DNA of 64,000 nt, taken from Olsenella uli. GTDB lineage: Bacteria; Actinomycetota; Coriobacteriia; Coriobacteriales; Atopobiaceae. The position numbers were made by a program, and so were the translations under genes. How positions within the stretch are numbered: position 1 is the first letter of the stretch; every line of letters begins with the position of its first letter. Below the pieces are notes generated by a model. That model worked only from the letters and a program-made list of their open reading frames with translations. It was not told the origin of the DNA and did no database searches. Below, piece after piece: positions 46,226-54,714 of this stretch. The DNA lies in the NCBI RefSeq assembly GCF_901212655.1, contig NZ_CAAKON010000005.1:97910-161909 (forward strand). Reading direction: 5' to 3'.

Positions 46226-47152
46226 CTACGCGAGCAGGCCCTCCACAGCGGCCACGATGCCGGCGGCATCCAGCCCGAAGTGAGCGATAAGCTCGTCGCC
46301 CGGGGCACTGGTGCCAAACCCGCGCATGCCCACGAACGCCTGCGGCGTGGGGCACTTCTCAGCCAGAAGCTCGGCCACGGCAGAGCCCATGCCGCCATAG
46401 ACCATGTGCTCCTCGCAGGTCACGATGTGTCCCGTCTTGGCAACGCTGCCAAGAATGACGTCCTCCGCGAGCGGCTTCACGCTGAAGACGTCGATGACCT
46501 CGGCAGAAATGCCCTTCTCGGCCAGCAGGTCTGCCGCGGCGTTGGCCTGGGCAACCTCGACGCCACAGGCGGCGATGGTCACGTCCGTGCCCTCGCGCAG
46601 CACGCCGGCATACGGCAGGCCACCCTCGAACGTCTCGTCGTAGACCTCGGGCACCTTGTGGCGACCCATACGCACGTAGACGGGACCATCCGTCTCGGCC
46701 GCGATGCGGATGGCGGCCTTGGCGGCACGATAGTCCGCCGGCACCAGCACGCGCATGCCGGGCAGCGCGCGCATCATGCCAATGTCCTCGAGCATCTGGT
46801 GCGTGGCGCCGTCCTCGCCCACCGTAACGCCGGCATGCGTGGGGCAAATCTTCACGTTGAGGCCGGCGTCGCACACGGTGTTGCGAATCTGGTCATAGCA
46901 GCGGCCAACGCCGAACACAGCGAACGACGCGGTAAACGCCACGCGGCCGGTGAGCGAGAGGCCCGCGGCCACGCCCACCATGTCCTGCTCGGCGATGCCC
47001 ACGTCCACGAAGCGGTCCGGGTACTTGGCGCCCAGCTTGTTGAGCGTGGTGGAGCCGGCAAGGTCCGCGTCCACGGCAGCGACGTTCACGCCCTCCTCGA
47101 CGAGCTCCAGCAGCGTCTCGCCAAAGGCCTCACGGGTAGCCCTGTTAGCCAT
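46226..47152 (-). CDS. Transketolase, C-terminal subunit
   Basis: 308 residues: the pyrimidine-binding and C-terminal domains of transketolase as a separate chain. NRATREAFGETLLELVE, DLAGSTTLNKL, DVGIAEQDMVGVAAGL (with the catalytic Glu of the PYR domain), then the C domain. With the N-terminal chain it moves two-carbon units in the pentose phosphate pathway. Its start overlaps the end of the N subunit gene by 8 bases, forcing coupled translation. Confidence 0.95.
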   Translation of the reverse strand: MANRATREAFGETLLELVEEGVNVAAVDADLAGSTTLNKLGAKYPDRFVDVGIAEQDMVGVAAGLSLTGRVAFTASFAVFGVGRCYDQIRNTVCDAGLNVKICPTHAGVTVGEDGATHQMLEDIGMMRALPGMRVLVPADYRAAKAAIRIAAETDGPVYVRMGRHKVPEVYDETFEGGLPYAGVLREGTDVTIAACGVEVAQANAAADLLAEKGISAEVIDVFSVKPLAEDVILGSVAKTGHIVTCEEHMVYGGMGSAVAELLAEKCPTPQAFVGMRGFGTSAPGDELIAHFGLDAAGIVAAVEGLLA

Positions 47153-48041
47153 TGTTGACCTCCTTCTCGAGACGCTCGTGCTCGGCGGCGAGCTCCGCCA
47201 GCGCAACCTCGGCCTGCTCGGCGCTCGGCGCCTTGCCGTGCCAGCCCACCTGATCCTCCATGAAAGAGACGCCCTTGCCCTTGATGGTCTCGCAGATGAT
47301 GACGGACGGCTTCTCGGAGCCGATGTTGCCCTTGGCCCACGCGATGGCATCGAGCACGGCGGGGATGTCGTGGCCGTTCACGCGCTTGACGTTCCAGCCA
47401 AAGGCGGCAAACTTCGCGTCGATGTCGCCCAGCGAGCAGACGTCGGTGACGTGGCCGTCAATCTGCAGGTTGTTGAGGTCGAGGAACGCAACGAGGTTGT
47501 CCAGCTTGCGGGCGGCCGCAAACATCATGGCCTCCCAGTTGGAGCCCTCCTGCATCTCGCCGTCGCCGAGGACGCAGAAGACGCGGCGCTTGTCGGCGGC
47601 CTCGCGGTCGTCAATCTGGAGGCCCAGCGCTACGCCGGCGGAGACGGAGAGGCCCTGGCCCAGCGAGCCAGAACAAATCTCGAGGAAGGGTAGGGCGTGG
47701 CAGTCTGGGTGGCCCTGGAGCTTGCTGCCCAGCTGGCGCAGCGTGGGGATGTCCTCGTCCGCAACCCAACCCAGCTGGTGGAACACGGCGTAGAGCACCG
47801 GCGCGGCGTGACCCTTGGAGAGGAAGAAGCGGTCTGCCGAGTGGTCGTTTGCGTCGGCCTCGTTGTAGGCCATGGCGCCGGAGAACCACAGTGCGCTCAT
47901 GATGTCGGCGGCCGAGAGCGACCCGCCCGGGTGGCCGGACTTGGCGGCCGTGACCTCACGGATGACGTCCTGGCGCAGCTCGTTGGCGGCAAGCGCCAGG
48001 TCTGCCACGGAACGATCCGCAGGTGCCTTCGTTAGGCTCAT
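47145..48041 (-). CDS. Transketolase, N-terminal subunit
   Basis: 298 residues: the thiamine-diphosphate-binding domain. AKSGHPGGSLSAADIMSALW, FLSKGHAAPVLYAVF, and the ThDP/Mg motif VLGDGEMQEGSNWEAMMFAA ending with Asn in DLNNLQIDG. Such split transketolases are common in anaerobes and some archaea. First gene of the pair; GATAGGAG stands before the ATG. A perfect inverted repeat at 48083-48098 marks its control region. Confidence 0.95.
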   Translation of the reverse strand: MSLTKAPADRSVADLALAANELRQDVIREVTAAKSGHPGGSLSAADIMSALWFSGAMAYNEADANDHSADRFFLSKGHAAPVLYAVFHQLGWVADEDIPTLRQLGSKLQGHPDCHALPFLEICSGSLGQGLSVSAGVALGLQIDDREAADKRRVFCVLGDGEMQEGSNWEAMMFAAARKLDNLVAFLDLNNLQIDGHVTDVCSLGDIDAKFAAFGWNVKRVNGHDIPAVLDAIAWAKGNIGSEKPSVIICETIKGKGVSFMEDQVGWHGKAPSAEQAEVALAELAAEHERLEKEVNNG

Positions 48042-48082
48042 GCGACTCCTATCCTTGACGAACGCCCCGCAGGTACGGGGCC

Positions 48083-48098
48083 ACGTATGGACATACGT
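48083..48098. promoter_or_regulatory. Inverted repeat upstream of the transketolase genes
   Basis: ACGTATG-GA-CATACGT, 7-bp perfect arms, about 45 bases before the N-subunit start. A second inverted repeat CTGCGCAGAAAAGCGCAG lies next to it at about 48113-48130. Either could be an operator. Confidence 0.5.
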
Positions 48099-48175
48099 AC
48101 CGTAGTTTACTGCGCTTTTCTGCGCAGCATGGCCGAATGCGCAGAGACAGAGTGAATCTCACAACCATCTGCGCG

Positions 48176-48215
48176 AAAAAAGGCCGGCCGAGCGCGGCGT
48201 TGCGCGTCCGGCCAG
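48176..48215 (-). terminator. Terminator after the transaldolase gene
   Basis: On the minus strand GGCCGGACGCGC and GCGCTCGGCCGGCC, then TTTTTT. Its 5' arm is part of the first 30-base repeat unit. Confidence 0.75.
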
Positions 48216-48294
48216 CCGTCCGTTAGCTATTGCGCGTCCGGCCGGCCATCTGTTAGCTATTGCGCGCCCGTCCGGCCGTCTGTTACCTATTGCG
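48200..48294. repeat. Three and a bit 30-base tandem repeats over the transaldolase stop codon
   Basis: Units begin at 48200, 48230 and 48260, with a fourth partial one at 48290 that is the 3' end of the coding sequence. On the minus strand each has GCGCAATAG, i.e. Ala-Gln-stop, so the repeat grew by duplication of the gene end. Units differ at 3-5 positions each. Confidence 0.85.
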
Positions 48295-48970
48295 CGGCCA
48301 CGACCTTGGCCCAGTCGGCGGCGAAGCTCTTGAGGCCGGCGTCGGTAAGCGGGTGGTGCACGCACTTCTTGAGCGCGGCGAAGGGCACGGTGGCAATGTC
48401 GGCGCCCATGAGCGCAGCCTGCGTCACGTGATGCGGGGTGCGCACGGAGGCGGTGATGATCTCGGGGCCACCTTCGGCATCCCAATAGCCGTAGCTGTAG
48501 TTCTTGACGGCACTCACCACGGTCTCGAGCTGATCCAAGCCGTTGTCCCCGATGTCATCGAAGCGGCCGACGAACGGCGAGATGTAGCGGGCGCCGGCGC
48601 GGGCGGCAAGCAGGGCCTGGGGCGCAGAGAACACGAGCGTCATGTTGACGCGGACGCCCTCCTTGGCGAGCGCGTGCGTGGCGGGCAGCGATGCCTCGCA
48701 GATGGGCAGCTTCACCACGATGTTGGGAGCGAGGGCCGCAAGACGGCGGCCGTCGGCGATCATGTCCTCCGTGGTCTCGGCGACCGACTCGGCAGAGACG
48801 GGCAGCCCCTCGCAGGCCCGGCAGATCTTGACCATGTGGTCCTCGAAGTCGGCGAGCTTGCCGCCCGTCTTGGCATAGAGGCTCGGGTTGGTGGTGACAC
48901 CAGAAAGGATGCCCCAGCTCTCGGCCTCCCGAATCTCGTCAAGGTTGACGGTGTCGATGAAGAACTTCAT
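48287..48970 (-). CDS. Transaldolase, TalC type
   Basis: 227 residues, small (type 4/5) transaldolase that transfers a dihydroxyacetone unit in the pentose phosphate pathway. Schiff-base Lys87 in NIVVKLPICEA; Glu61 (VSAES) and Phe133 (ISPFVGRFDDIG) are the residues seen in true transaldolases, whereas fructose-6-phosphate aldolases have Gln and Tyr there. Next to the split transketolase, which supports that role. The 3' end overlaps a 30-base tandem repeat. Confidence 0.88.
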   Translation of the reverse strand: MKFFIDTVNLDEIREAESWGILSGVTTNPSLYAKTGGKLADFEDHMVKICRACEGLPVSAESVAETTEDMIADGRRLAALAPNIVVKLPICEASLPATHALAKEGVRVNMTLVFSAPQALLAARAGARYISPFVGRFDDIGDNGLDQLETVVSAVKNYSYGYWDAEGGPEIITASVRTPHHVTQAALMGADIATVPFAALKKCVHHPLTDAGLKSFAADWAKVVAAQ

Positions 48971-49161
48971 TCGGTGCCCTCCCCATCTCGGGTAATGTCA
49001 GTTCGAATAGCATAGCGCCCGCACAGCGTCCGCAGGTCAGCGCTCGGTCAGCGGCAGCACGATTCGCCACGTGCCGCCGGGGTTGCCCAGTCACGCCCGC
49101 CTCGCCCGCCCCCGCTTTTGCGAGCACAAGCCGCAGGTAACGGGTACGCCGGCTCCTCCGC

Positions 49162-49689
49162 CTACGCCCTCTTCTTGCGCCGCGCCCGGAAGAACTCGCG
49201 AAGCATACCCGCGCACTCATCCGCAAGTACGCCCGGCGTCACCTCGAACTCATGGTTAAGCCGCTCGTCGTGGCTTACGTCAAAAAGCGTCCCAAGCGCG
49301 CCGCCCTTGGGGTCGGCGGCGCCATAGACGCAGCGGTCGATGCGGGAGTTGACCATGAGCCCCGCGCACATAAGGCACGGTTCGAGCGTCACGTAGACGG
49401 TGCAGCCCGTAAGTCGCCAGCGGTCCAAGGCGCGCGCCGCCTCGCACATCGCCGAGAACTCCGCATGCGCCGAGGGGTCGCGGTCGGTCTCGCGCCGGTT
49501 GTGGGCGCGGGCGACGACCTCGCCGCCCTCGATGCCACAGACGACGCGGACCCCTCCGCAGCCGTCGGGCTCCTCGCGCTCGAACCTTTCGCCACCAGAC
49601 ACCACCACGGCCCCGATGGGCACCTCGCCCTCGTCCGCCGCCGCGAGGGCCTCATCGAGCGCAAGGCGCATGCAGTCTTCGTCGGTCAT
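49162..49689 (-). CDS. tadA: tRNA-specific adenosine deaminase
   Basis: Makes inosine-34 in tRNA-Arg(ACG), whose gene is at 19.2 kb in this window. 175 residues; zinc motif SAHAEFSAM (His and catalytic Glu) and TLEPCLMCAGLM. An insertion of about 20 residues rich in Gly, Glu and Arg (near residues 33-53) lies between the first strands, beyond the usual TadA core. Basic tail RARRKKRA. 49 bases after the phosphodiesterase stop, so it may be read from that operon. Confidence 0.92.
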   Translation of the reverse strand: MTDEDCMRLALDEALAAADEGEVPIGAVVVSGGERFEREEPDGCGGVRVVCGIEGGEVVARAHNRRETDRDPSAHAEFSAMCEAARALDRWRLTGCTVYVTLEPCLMCAGLMVNSRIDRCVYGAADPKGGALGTLFDVSHDERLNHEFEVTPGVLADECAGMLREFFRARRKKRA

Positions 49690-49737
49690 GACTCCCCCAG
49701 CTTCCGGCCCGGCGCAGGCTGGCCGGCTGAGAGAACG

Positions 49738-51063
49738 CTACCACACGTCGGGCAGCCGCACGGCACGCGAGCCCGCGACGCGCAGGTCCTCGCCTTCGAG
49801 CTCGGACGCGTCAAAGGGAATCCCCGCCGCCGCCATCATCGTCGGAGCCTCGTCCACGAGACGCGCGCCGGCGAAACGACCGGGCTCGATTCCCGGCCCC
49901 GCGATCACAAAGGGCGGCTTGTCTCCGCGATACGGCAGGTGACCGTGGGTGGAGACCGCGTACTTGTAATCGGCGCTGCCGGCGGGCGTCACGAGTTCGC
50001 CCGTACAGTCTCCGCCGATGCCGTAGTTGGGGGCGGCCTCGACCATCAGCGCGAAGGCGCCGTCTGTGTGGAACTTCTCCAGCACCTCGTCGTGCGTGAA
50101 GACGTCCTGGATCAGGTCCTGCTCCACAAGCGGGCGCAGCGCCGCCTCGGCGGCATCGAGCACGCCGGCGTCGCGGACGAAGAGCTGGCCGCTCACGCCC
50201 GAGCTCTGCATATAGGCGCGCCACCCACTCACGCGGCCGTTCTCGTCCACATCGAGCAGACCGGCTTTCGCCAGCAAAACGTTGGGGCTCAGCTTGTAGT
50301 CGATGCGCAGGTGGCCATGGTCGCCCAGGATCACGAACACGGTGTCGTCGTAGGTCCCCGCGTCCTTCATGGCCTGAATGCAGCGACACAGCCAGCCGTC
50401 GTGGGCGCGCAGGGCGTCCTGCACCTCGGGCGCCAGCACGCCGTGGGCGTGGCGCGCGTGGTCGAGGTGGGCCTGGTGCGTAAACATCACGTTGGGGCGC
50501 ATCTCGCGGAGAATGTCCTCGTTGCACGCGGTGTCGAACTCGTCGAGCTCGGGCGTGTGGTTGTTGGCCAGCAGGCCGCGATGGCGACGGAAAAGCTCGT
50601 AGCCCATGGGCGAGCAGCCGCGGGCGTAGATCTTGTCGAGCTCCTCGTCCTGCTTCTCGCCCGGCTCCTGAGCCTCGGGGTCGACCGTCCAGACCTCCGG
50701 CACGTTGCAGTCGATGGCCGCGGAGCCCGCCGTCACCGGCCAGCCGGTCGAGGCCGTGGAAAGCCCTGCGCGCTTGGCCCAGTCAAAGACCGTCGGGACC
50801 TTCAGGCTCGCGTAGTCCCAATACCAGTTGCGGTCCTCGATGGTGGGGTCGATGATCTGGTTGTGAGGCACGCCGTGGCGCCCGGGCCAGCAGCCGCTCA
50901 TGATCGTGGCGTGGCACACATAGGTGAGCGTGGGGTACACGCAGTAGACGTTCTCGTAAATCGCCGCGCGCGAGAGGACCTGCGAGAAACCGGGAAGCTT
51001 CTCCACATCGGGCAGGTTGTCGGTGAACAGCGCGTCGACGCTCATGACGAACAGGTTGTGCAT
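49738..51063 (-). CDS. Alkaline-phosphatase-superfamily phosphodiesterase, NPP type
   Basis: 441 residues, two-zinc phosphodiesterase/pyrophosphatase. First metal Asp in LFVMSVDALF, nucleophile Thr in YPTLTYVCHATIMSG, Asp-His pair in VILGDHGHLRI, third-site His in STHGHLPYRGD. No signal peptide, so it acts in the cytoplasm, on a substrate brought in by the ABC transporter encoded just upstream. With UgpB-like transport this suggests glycerophosphodiester or a related phospho-compound; specificity is not proven. Confidence 0.83.
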   Translation of the reverse strand: MHNLFVMSVDALFTDNLPDVEKLPGFSQVLSRAAIYENVYCVYPTLTYVCHATIMSGCWPGRHGVPHNQIIDPTIEDRNWYWDYASLKVPTVFDWAKRAGLSTASTGWPVTAGSAAIDCNVPEVWTVDPEAQEPGEKQDEELDKIYARGCSPMGYELFRRHRGLLANNHTPELDEFDTACNEDILREMRPNVMFTHQAHLDHARHAHGVLAPEVQDALRAHDGWLCRCIQAMKDAGTYDDTVFVILGDHGHLRIDYKLSPNVLLAKAGLLDVDENGRVSGWRAYMQSSGVSGQLFVRDAGVLDAAEAALRPLVEQDLIQDVFTHDEVLEKFHTDGAFALMVEAAPNYGIGGDCTGELVTPAGSADYKYAVSTHGHLPYRGDKPPFVIAGPGIEPGRFAGARLVDEAPTMMAAAGIPFDASELEGEDLRVAGSRAVRLPDVW

Positions 51064-51084
51064 GATGCCTCCTGGGAAATGGAT

Positions 51085-51114
51085 GGGCCCGCCGCCAATC
51101 GTGGCGACGGGCCC
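51085..51114 (-). other. Intercistronic hairpin after the binding-protein gene
   Basis: Arms GGGCCCGCCGCC and GGCGACGGGCCC with a 6-base loop, no T-run. Such stems protect the highly expressed binding-protein mRNA and lower read-through to the phosphodiesterase. Confidence 0.65.
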
Positions 51115-51233
51115 GGGAGACGGCCCGCGGCACCGGGGCCTCGGATTGGTTGACGGGACAGTAGCGGCACCGGGACGCCCAGCGGCGGCAGGGCCGCACG
51201 CACCAGCCGGGACCGTGGCGCCGGAACCAGCGC

Positions 51234-52571
51234 TTAGTTGCCCGCGAGCACCGGATCGGCCTTGGCCTTGGCGTCGTCGAGGATAGACTGGATCTGGTCG
51301 GCCGAGCTGCCCATGGCCTTCTCGATGGCGTCGGTGTAGTCCTTGGACGCCTCGGCGTAGCCGGCGTTCATGTAGTCGCCGATGGCGTACTGCATCTGGT
51401 CGAACGCCACCTGGTACTCGGGGGTCTTGGCGTAGGCCTCCTTGATGCGGTCATCGTCCTTGTCGGACTGGCGGGTGAGCAGATAGCCGGTCTTGAGGTG
51501 GTTCTTGACGGCGGCGTCCCTGCTCGTCATGAAGTTGATGAACTCGCCAGCGGCGGAGCGGCGGTCGTCCTGCAGGCGGGATGTCATAACGAGGTTGCAG
51601 CCGCCCGTCGGCACCTTGTTCTGGACGTTCTTCGGGATGAAGCCGACACCGATCTCATAGCCGCCCTGATTGGCAAGGTCGAGGTAGTTGGTGAGGTCCG
51701 CCGTGGAGCTCACCCACATGGCGACCTTCTGGTTGGCGGCGTTGGTCTTGAGCGTGTCGGAGCCGTTGGAGCCGCCCGCGAACGCGAAGTTGTGGTTGTC
51801 GACGCCGTCCTTGAGCCACTTCGCCATCTCGACGGCGGGCGCCTCATTGAACGTGCAGGTCTTGGCGGAGAGGTCGTCGCCGAAGGGCGCGCCGCCGTTG
51901 CAGTAGTTGAGCGCCGTGAGCATCCAGATGTAGGAGTAGAACCCAAAGCCGCCCACGCCCATGGACTTGAGCGCGTCGGAAGCCCTCACCATATCGTCCC
52001 AGGTGGCAGGGACCGTGTTGGAGTCGAGGCCGGCCTTTTCAAACAGGCTCTTGTTGTAGTAGAGCACCGGCGTGGAGCGCAGGTACGGAACGCCGTAGAG
52101 ATCCCCGTTGACCTTGCAGTTGTCCATGAGGCCGGGCCAGAAGTCGGAGACGTCCGAGGCGTCGATGAGGTCGTCGACCTTCTGGATCATGCCGCCGTCC
52201 GCGAAGGCCTGCGTGGAGTTGATGACCATGACGGAGACATCGGGCTCCTCGTTGGCGGTGAAGGCGGTCTTGAGCTTGGCGTTGAGGTCGTCGTAGCTGC
52301 CCTGGTACTCGGCCGTGACGTGAATGCCCTTATCCCTGCCCACGGAGTCGTTGAACTCCTTGACGCGCTCCTCGTTGTTCTCCTTAATCTTGTCGGTCCA
52401 GCAGTACCAGTACTTGAGCTCGATGGTGCCGTCGGAGCTCGCCTGGGTGGCGGAGCCGTTGTTGGCGGCCGTGGGCGCGGAGACATTTCCACACCCCGTC
52501 AGCCCAGCGGTCAGCGCGCCAGCGCCGAGGAGCGAATTGAGGAGGAACTGCCTACGGGTGAAAGTGCGCAT
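51234..52571 (-). CDS. ABC transporter substrate-binding lipoprotein, UgpB-like
   Basis: 445 residues. Signal MRTFTRRQFLLNSLLGAG with a twin-arginine-like TRRQFLL and a lipobox LTGC (Cys27), so it is lipid-anchored outside the membrane. Then a family 1 extracellular solute-binding fold (LKYWYCWTDKIKENNEERV, AEYQGSYDDLNAKL, VPYLRSTPVLYYNKSLFEKA). The Y-x-G-x-Y and A-L-N pocket pattern is reminiscent of UgpB (glycerol-3-phosphate, glycerophosphocholine). Fourth gene of the transporter operon, an unusual late position. Confidence 0.88.
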   Translation of the reverse strand: MRTFTRRQFLLNSLLGAGALTAGLTGCGNVSAPTAANNGSATQASSDGTIELKYWYCWTDKIKENNEERVKEFNDSVGRDKGIHVTAEYQGSYDDLNAKLKTAFTANEEPDVSVMVINSTQAFADGGMIQKVDDLIDASDVSDFWPGLMDNCKVNGDLYGVPYLRSTPVLYYNKSLFEKAGLDSNTVPATWDDMVRASDALKSMGVGGFGFYSYIWMLTALNYCNGGAPFGDDLSAKTCTFNEAPAVEMAKWLKDGVDNHNFAFAGGSNGSDTLKTNAANQKVAMWVSSTADLTNYLDLANQGGYEIGVGFIPKNVQNKVPTGGCNLVMTSRLQDDRRSAAGEFINFMTSRDAAVKNHLKTGYLLTRQSDKDDDRIKEAYAKTPEYQVAFDQMQYAIGDYMNAGYAEASKDYTDAIEKAMGSSADQIQSILDDAKAKADPVLAGN

Positions 52572-52637
52572 CTCTGTAAGTCCTTTCGTTTGGACTGGAC
52601 GATGGAATGAGTCGGCGGCTGTCGGCGTCGAGCGGAC

Positions 52638-52654
52638 GGCGGCGGGCCGCCGCC
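52638..52654. other. GC-rich palindrome between permease and binding-protein genes
   Basis: GGCGGCGGGCCGCCGCC, with further GGC/GCC words around it. A stem in the intercistronic mRNA; no T-run. Confidence 0.4.
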
Positions 52655-52695
52655 AGGAAAGCCGCGATGGCGCGGCCGCCGCGGGAAGGGGCGGG

Positions 52696-53685
52696 CTACT
52701 TATCGCCGATGTAGGTAAAGGCCTTGATGATGTGTTTGTTGGCGAAGAGGTAGACCACCATGATCGGCAGGGTGAGGACCACGTTTGCCGCCATCAGGAT
52801 CTGGTAGTTGATGCCGGATTCGCTGGCGCGCATGCTCGCCACGCCGACGGGCAGCGTGCGCACCGTGTCGTTGGTGGTAAGGACGAGAGGCCAGAAGTAG
52901 TCGTTCCATGTATTGATGAACGTCAACAAAGCGCAGGTCACGATGGTCGCTTTGGCCATCGGCAAAAAGAGCTTCACCACAATCTTGAGCTCGCTCGCGC
53001 CGTCGAGCCGAGCCGCCTCGACAAGCTCACGCGGCATCTGGTTGAACGTCTGGCGCAGCATGAAGATGTTGAATGCGCTTGTGGCGAACGGCAGGATGAG
53101 CGACCAATACGTGTTGATCATGCCCCACTGGGCGAAGCGGATGAACAGCGGAAGGAACACGAGCTGTGCCGGCACCATCATGGTGACGAGCGTAACGCCG
53201 AACAGGGCTCCCCTACCCCAAAACTTGTACTGGGAGAACGCGTAGGCTGCCGGAACCACGGTCACGAACTGCATCACCAGGACCGCGAGCGTCACCACGA
53301 GCGAGTTCACGATGTACTTGCCGAAGGGGATGGAGTTCCACGCCTGGTTGTAGTTCTGCCACTGCGGGCTCGCCGGGAACAGCGACGGCGGGAACGACAT
53401 CGTTTCCCCGAGCGTCTTGAGGGAGCTGGAGACCATCCACAGGAACGGGAAGAAGAACGCGAGCACAAGCAGGGCGTTCACGCCCCAGCGAACCACGCGG
53501 GCGACGGAGCGCATTACGCGGCGGCGCCCCTTGATTCGCTCGTAACGCGCGGCGACGTCGGCGTCCGCCTGAAGCTCGGACACACGCCGCTCATGCTCGT
53601 CAAACGGAGTGTGCCCCTCGTTGAGACTCGAAGCATGACTCTCGTTGAGATTCGGGGTATCCCCCTCGTTGGGATTTCGATCCAT
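52696..53685 (-). CDS. ABC transporter permease, UgpE type
   Basis: 329 residues, six membrane helices, with the EAA loop EAARLDGASELKIVVKLFLP. It pairs with the following permease. The N terminus has about 55 extra residues in front of the first helix, the first 25 of which are encoded by three 24-base DNA repeats. It ends FTYIGDK, typical of UgpE/MalG permeases. Confidence 0.92.
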   Translation of the reverse strand: MDRNPNEGDTPNLNESHASSLNEGHTPFDEHERRVSELQADADVAARYERIKGRRRVMRSVARVVRWGVNALLVLAFFFPFLWMVSSSLKTLGETMSFPPSLFPASPQWQNYNQAWNSIPFGKYIVNSLVVTLAVLVMQFVTVVPAAYAFSQYKFWGRGALFGVTLVTMMVPAQLVFLPLFIRFAQWGMINTYWSLILPFATSAFNIFMLRQTFNQMPRELVEAARLDGASELKIVVKLFLPMAKATIVTCALLTFINTWNDYFWPLVLTTNDTVRTLPVGVASMRASESGINYQILMAANVVLTLPIMVVYLFANKHIIKAFTYIGDK

Positions 53686-53688
53686 GCC
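53617..53688. repeat. Three 24-base repeats at the 5' end of the UgpE-type gene
   Basis: Units start CTCGTTG(A/G)GA at 53617, 53641 and 53665, exact 24-base period, so 8 codons each (LNE(S/G)-type words). They keep the reading frame. Confidence 0.7.
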
Positions 53689-53694
53689 TTCCCC

Positions 53695-54714
53695 CTAGCG
53701 ATAGTGGACGCGGTTGGCGAGCAGGCGGAAGTACACGGCCGCGAAGATGGCGATGAGCACGAGCAGCACCACGCCGATGGCGGCCGCATAGCCAACCTGG
53801 TTGAACTGGAAACCGTACTGGTACAGGGAAAATACGAGCGTGTTGGTGGCGTTCTGGGGACCGCCGAGCGTCATGATCTGAATGGTCTCGAAGACCTTGA
53901 GCGATGCGATGACATCCACGATCACCAGGAAGAAGAGGGTCGGCGAGATCATCGGCAGCGTGATGCGCCGGAAGGTGGTCCAAGTGTCGGCACGGTCGAG
54001 GCGCGCAGCCTCGTAGAGATGCTCCGGGATGCCTTGGATGGCGGAGACGAGGATCAGGGCGTCGTAGCCCACGCTCTTCCACACCGAGATGAGGATGAGC
54101 GACGGCAGGGCCACGTGCGTGTCTCCCAGCCAGTCCACCGGCTGGATGCCGAACAGCCCCACGATGCTGTTGAGCAGGCCATAGTCCTTGTTCATGATCC
54201 ACATCCACAGCAGGGCAACCGAAGCCAGGCTCACGACGTACGGCGAGAAGATGACGGCCTGGAGAAAACCGTTGGTGCGGGTTCGCGCTTTGAGGTAGAC
54301 GGCCACGAGCAGTCCCAGACCCACGCCGAGGCCCACCACGAACACCGTGTAGATGACGGTGTTGAGGAAGGTCTGCCAGAACTCGGGATCTGCAAAGAGC
54401 GCCTGGAAGTTGCCGAGCCCCACCCACTTCATCGTGGGCGAGATGAGGTCCCACTTGAACATGGAGAGGTAACCCATGTTGAAGATCGGCATGATCCAAA
54501 AAACGGCGAGCACGATGATGGCGGGCGCGATGCAGAGATAGGGCTTGGCCATCGTGAAGATGGGGCTGTGGCGGCGCCTGGGCGCAGGGGTCGGGGCATC
54601 TGCCCGGGCACTCGCGTTCGCGGCCCCGGTCTCGAGGACGCCTTGCTTGCCGGAATTCGCTCCGCTGCCGGACGCGGTCGCCCCCTTGCCGGCCGCGGAC
54701 TCTCGCGCACTCAT
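53695..54714 (-). CDS. ABC transporter permease, UgpA type
   Basis: 339 residues. An N-terminal disordered, Ala/Gly-rich segment of about 55 residues precedes six helices; EAA loop EAARLDRADTWTTFRRITLP. The start ATG overlaps the ATPase stop (ATGA), and the next permease follows after 9 bases. Confidence 0.92.
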   Translation of the reverse strand: MSARESAAGKGATASGSGANSGKQGVLETGAANASARADAPTPAPRRRHSPIFTMAKPYLCIAPAIIVLAVFWIMPIFNMGYLSMFKWDLISPTMKWVGLGNFQALFADPEFWQTFLNTVIYTVFVVGLGVGLGLLVAVYLKARTRTNGFLQAVIFSPYVVSLASVALLWMWIMNKDYGLLNSIVGLFGIQPVDWLGDTHVALPSLILISVWKSVGYDALILVSAIQGIPEHLYEAARLDRADTWTTFRRITLPMISPTLFFLVIVDVIASLKVFETIQIMTLGGPQNATNTLVFSLYQYGFQFNQVGYAAAIGVVLLVLIAIFAAVYFRLLANRVHYR

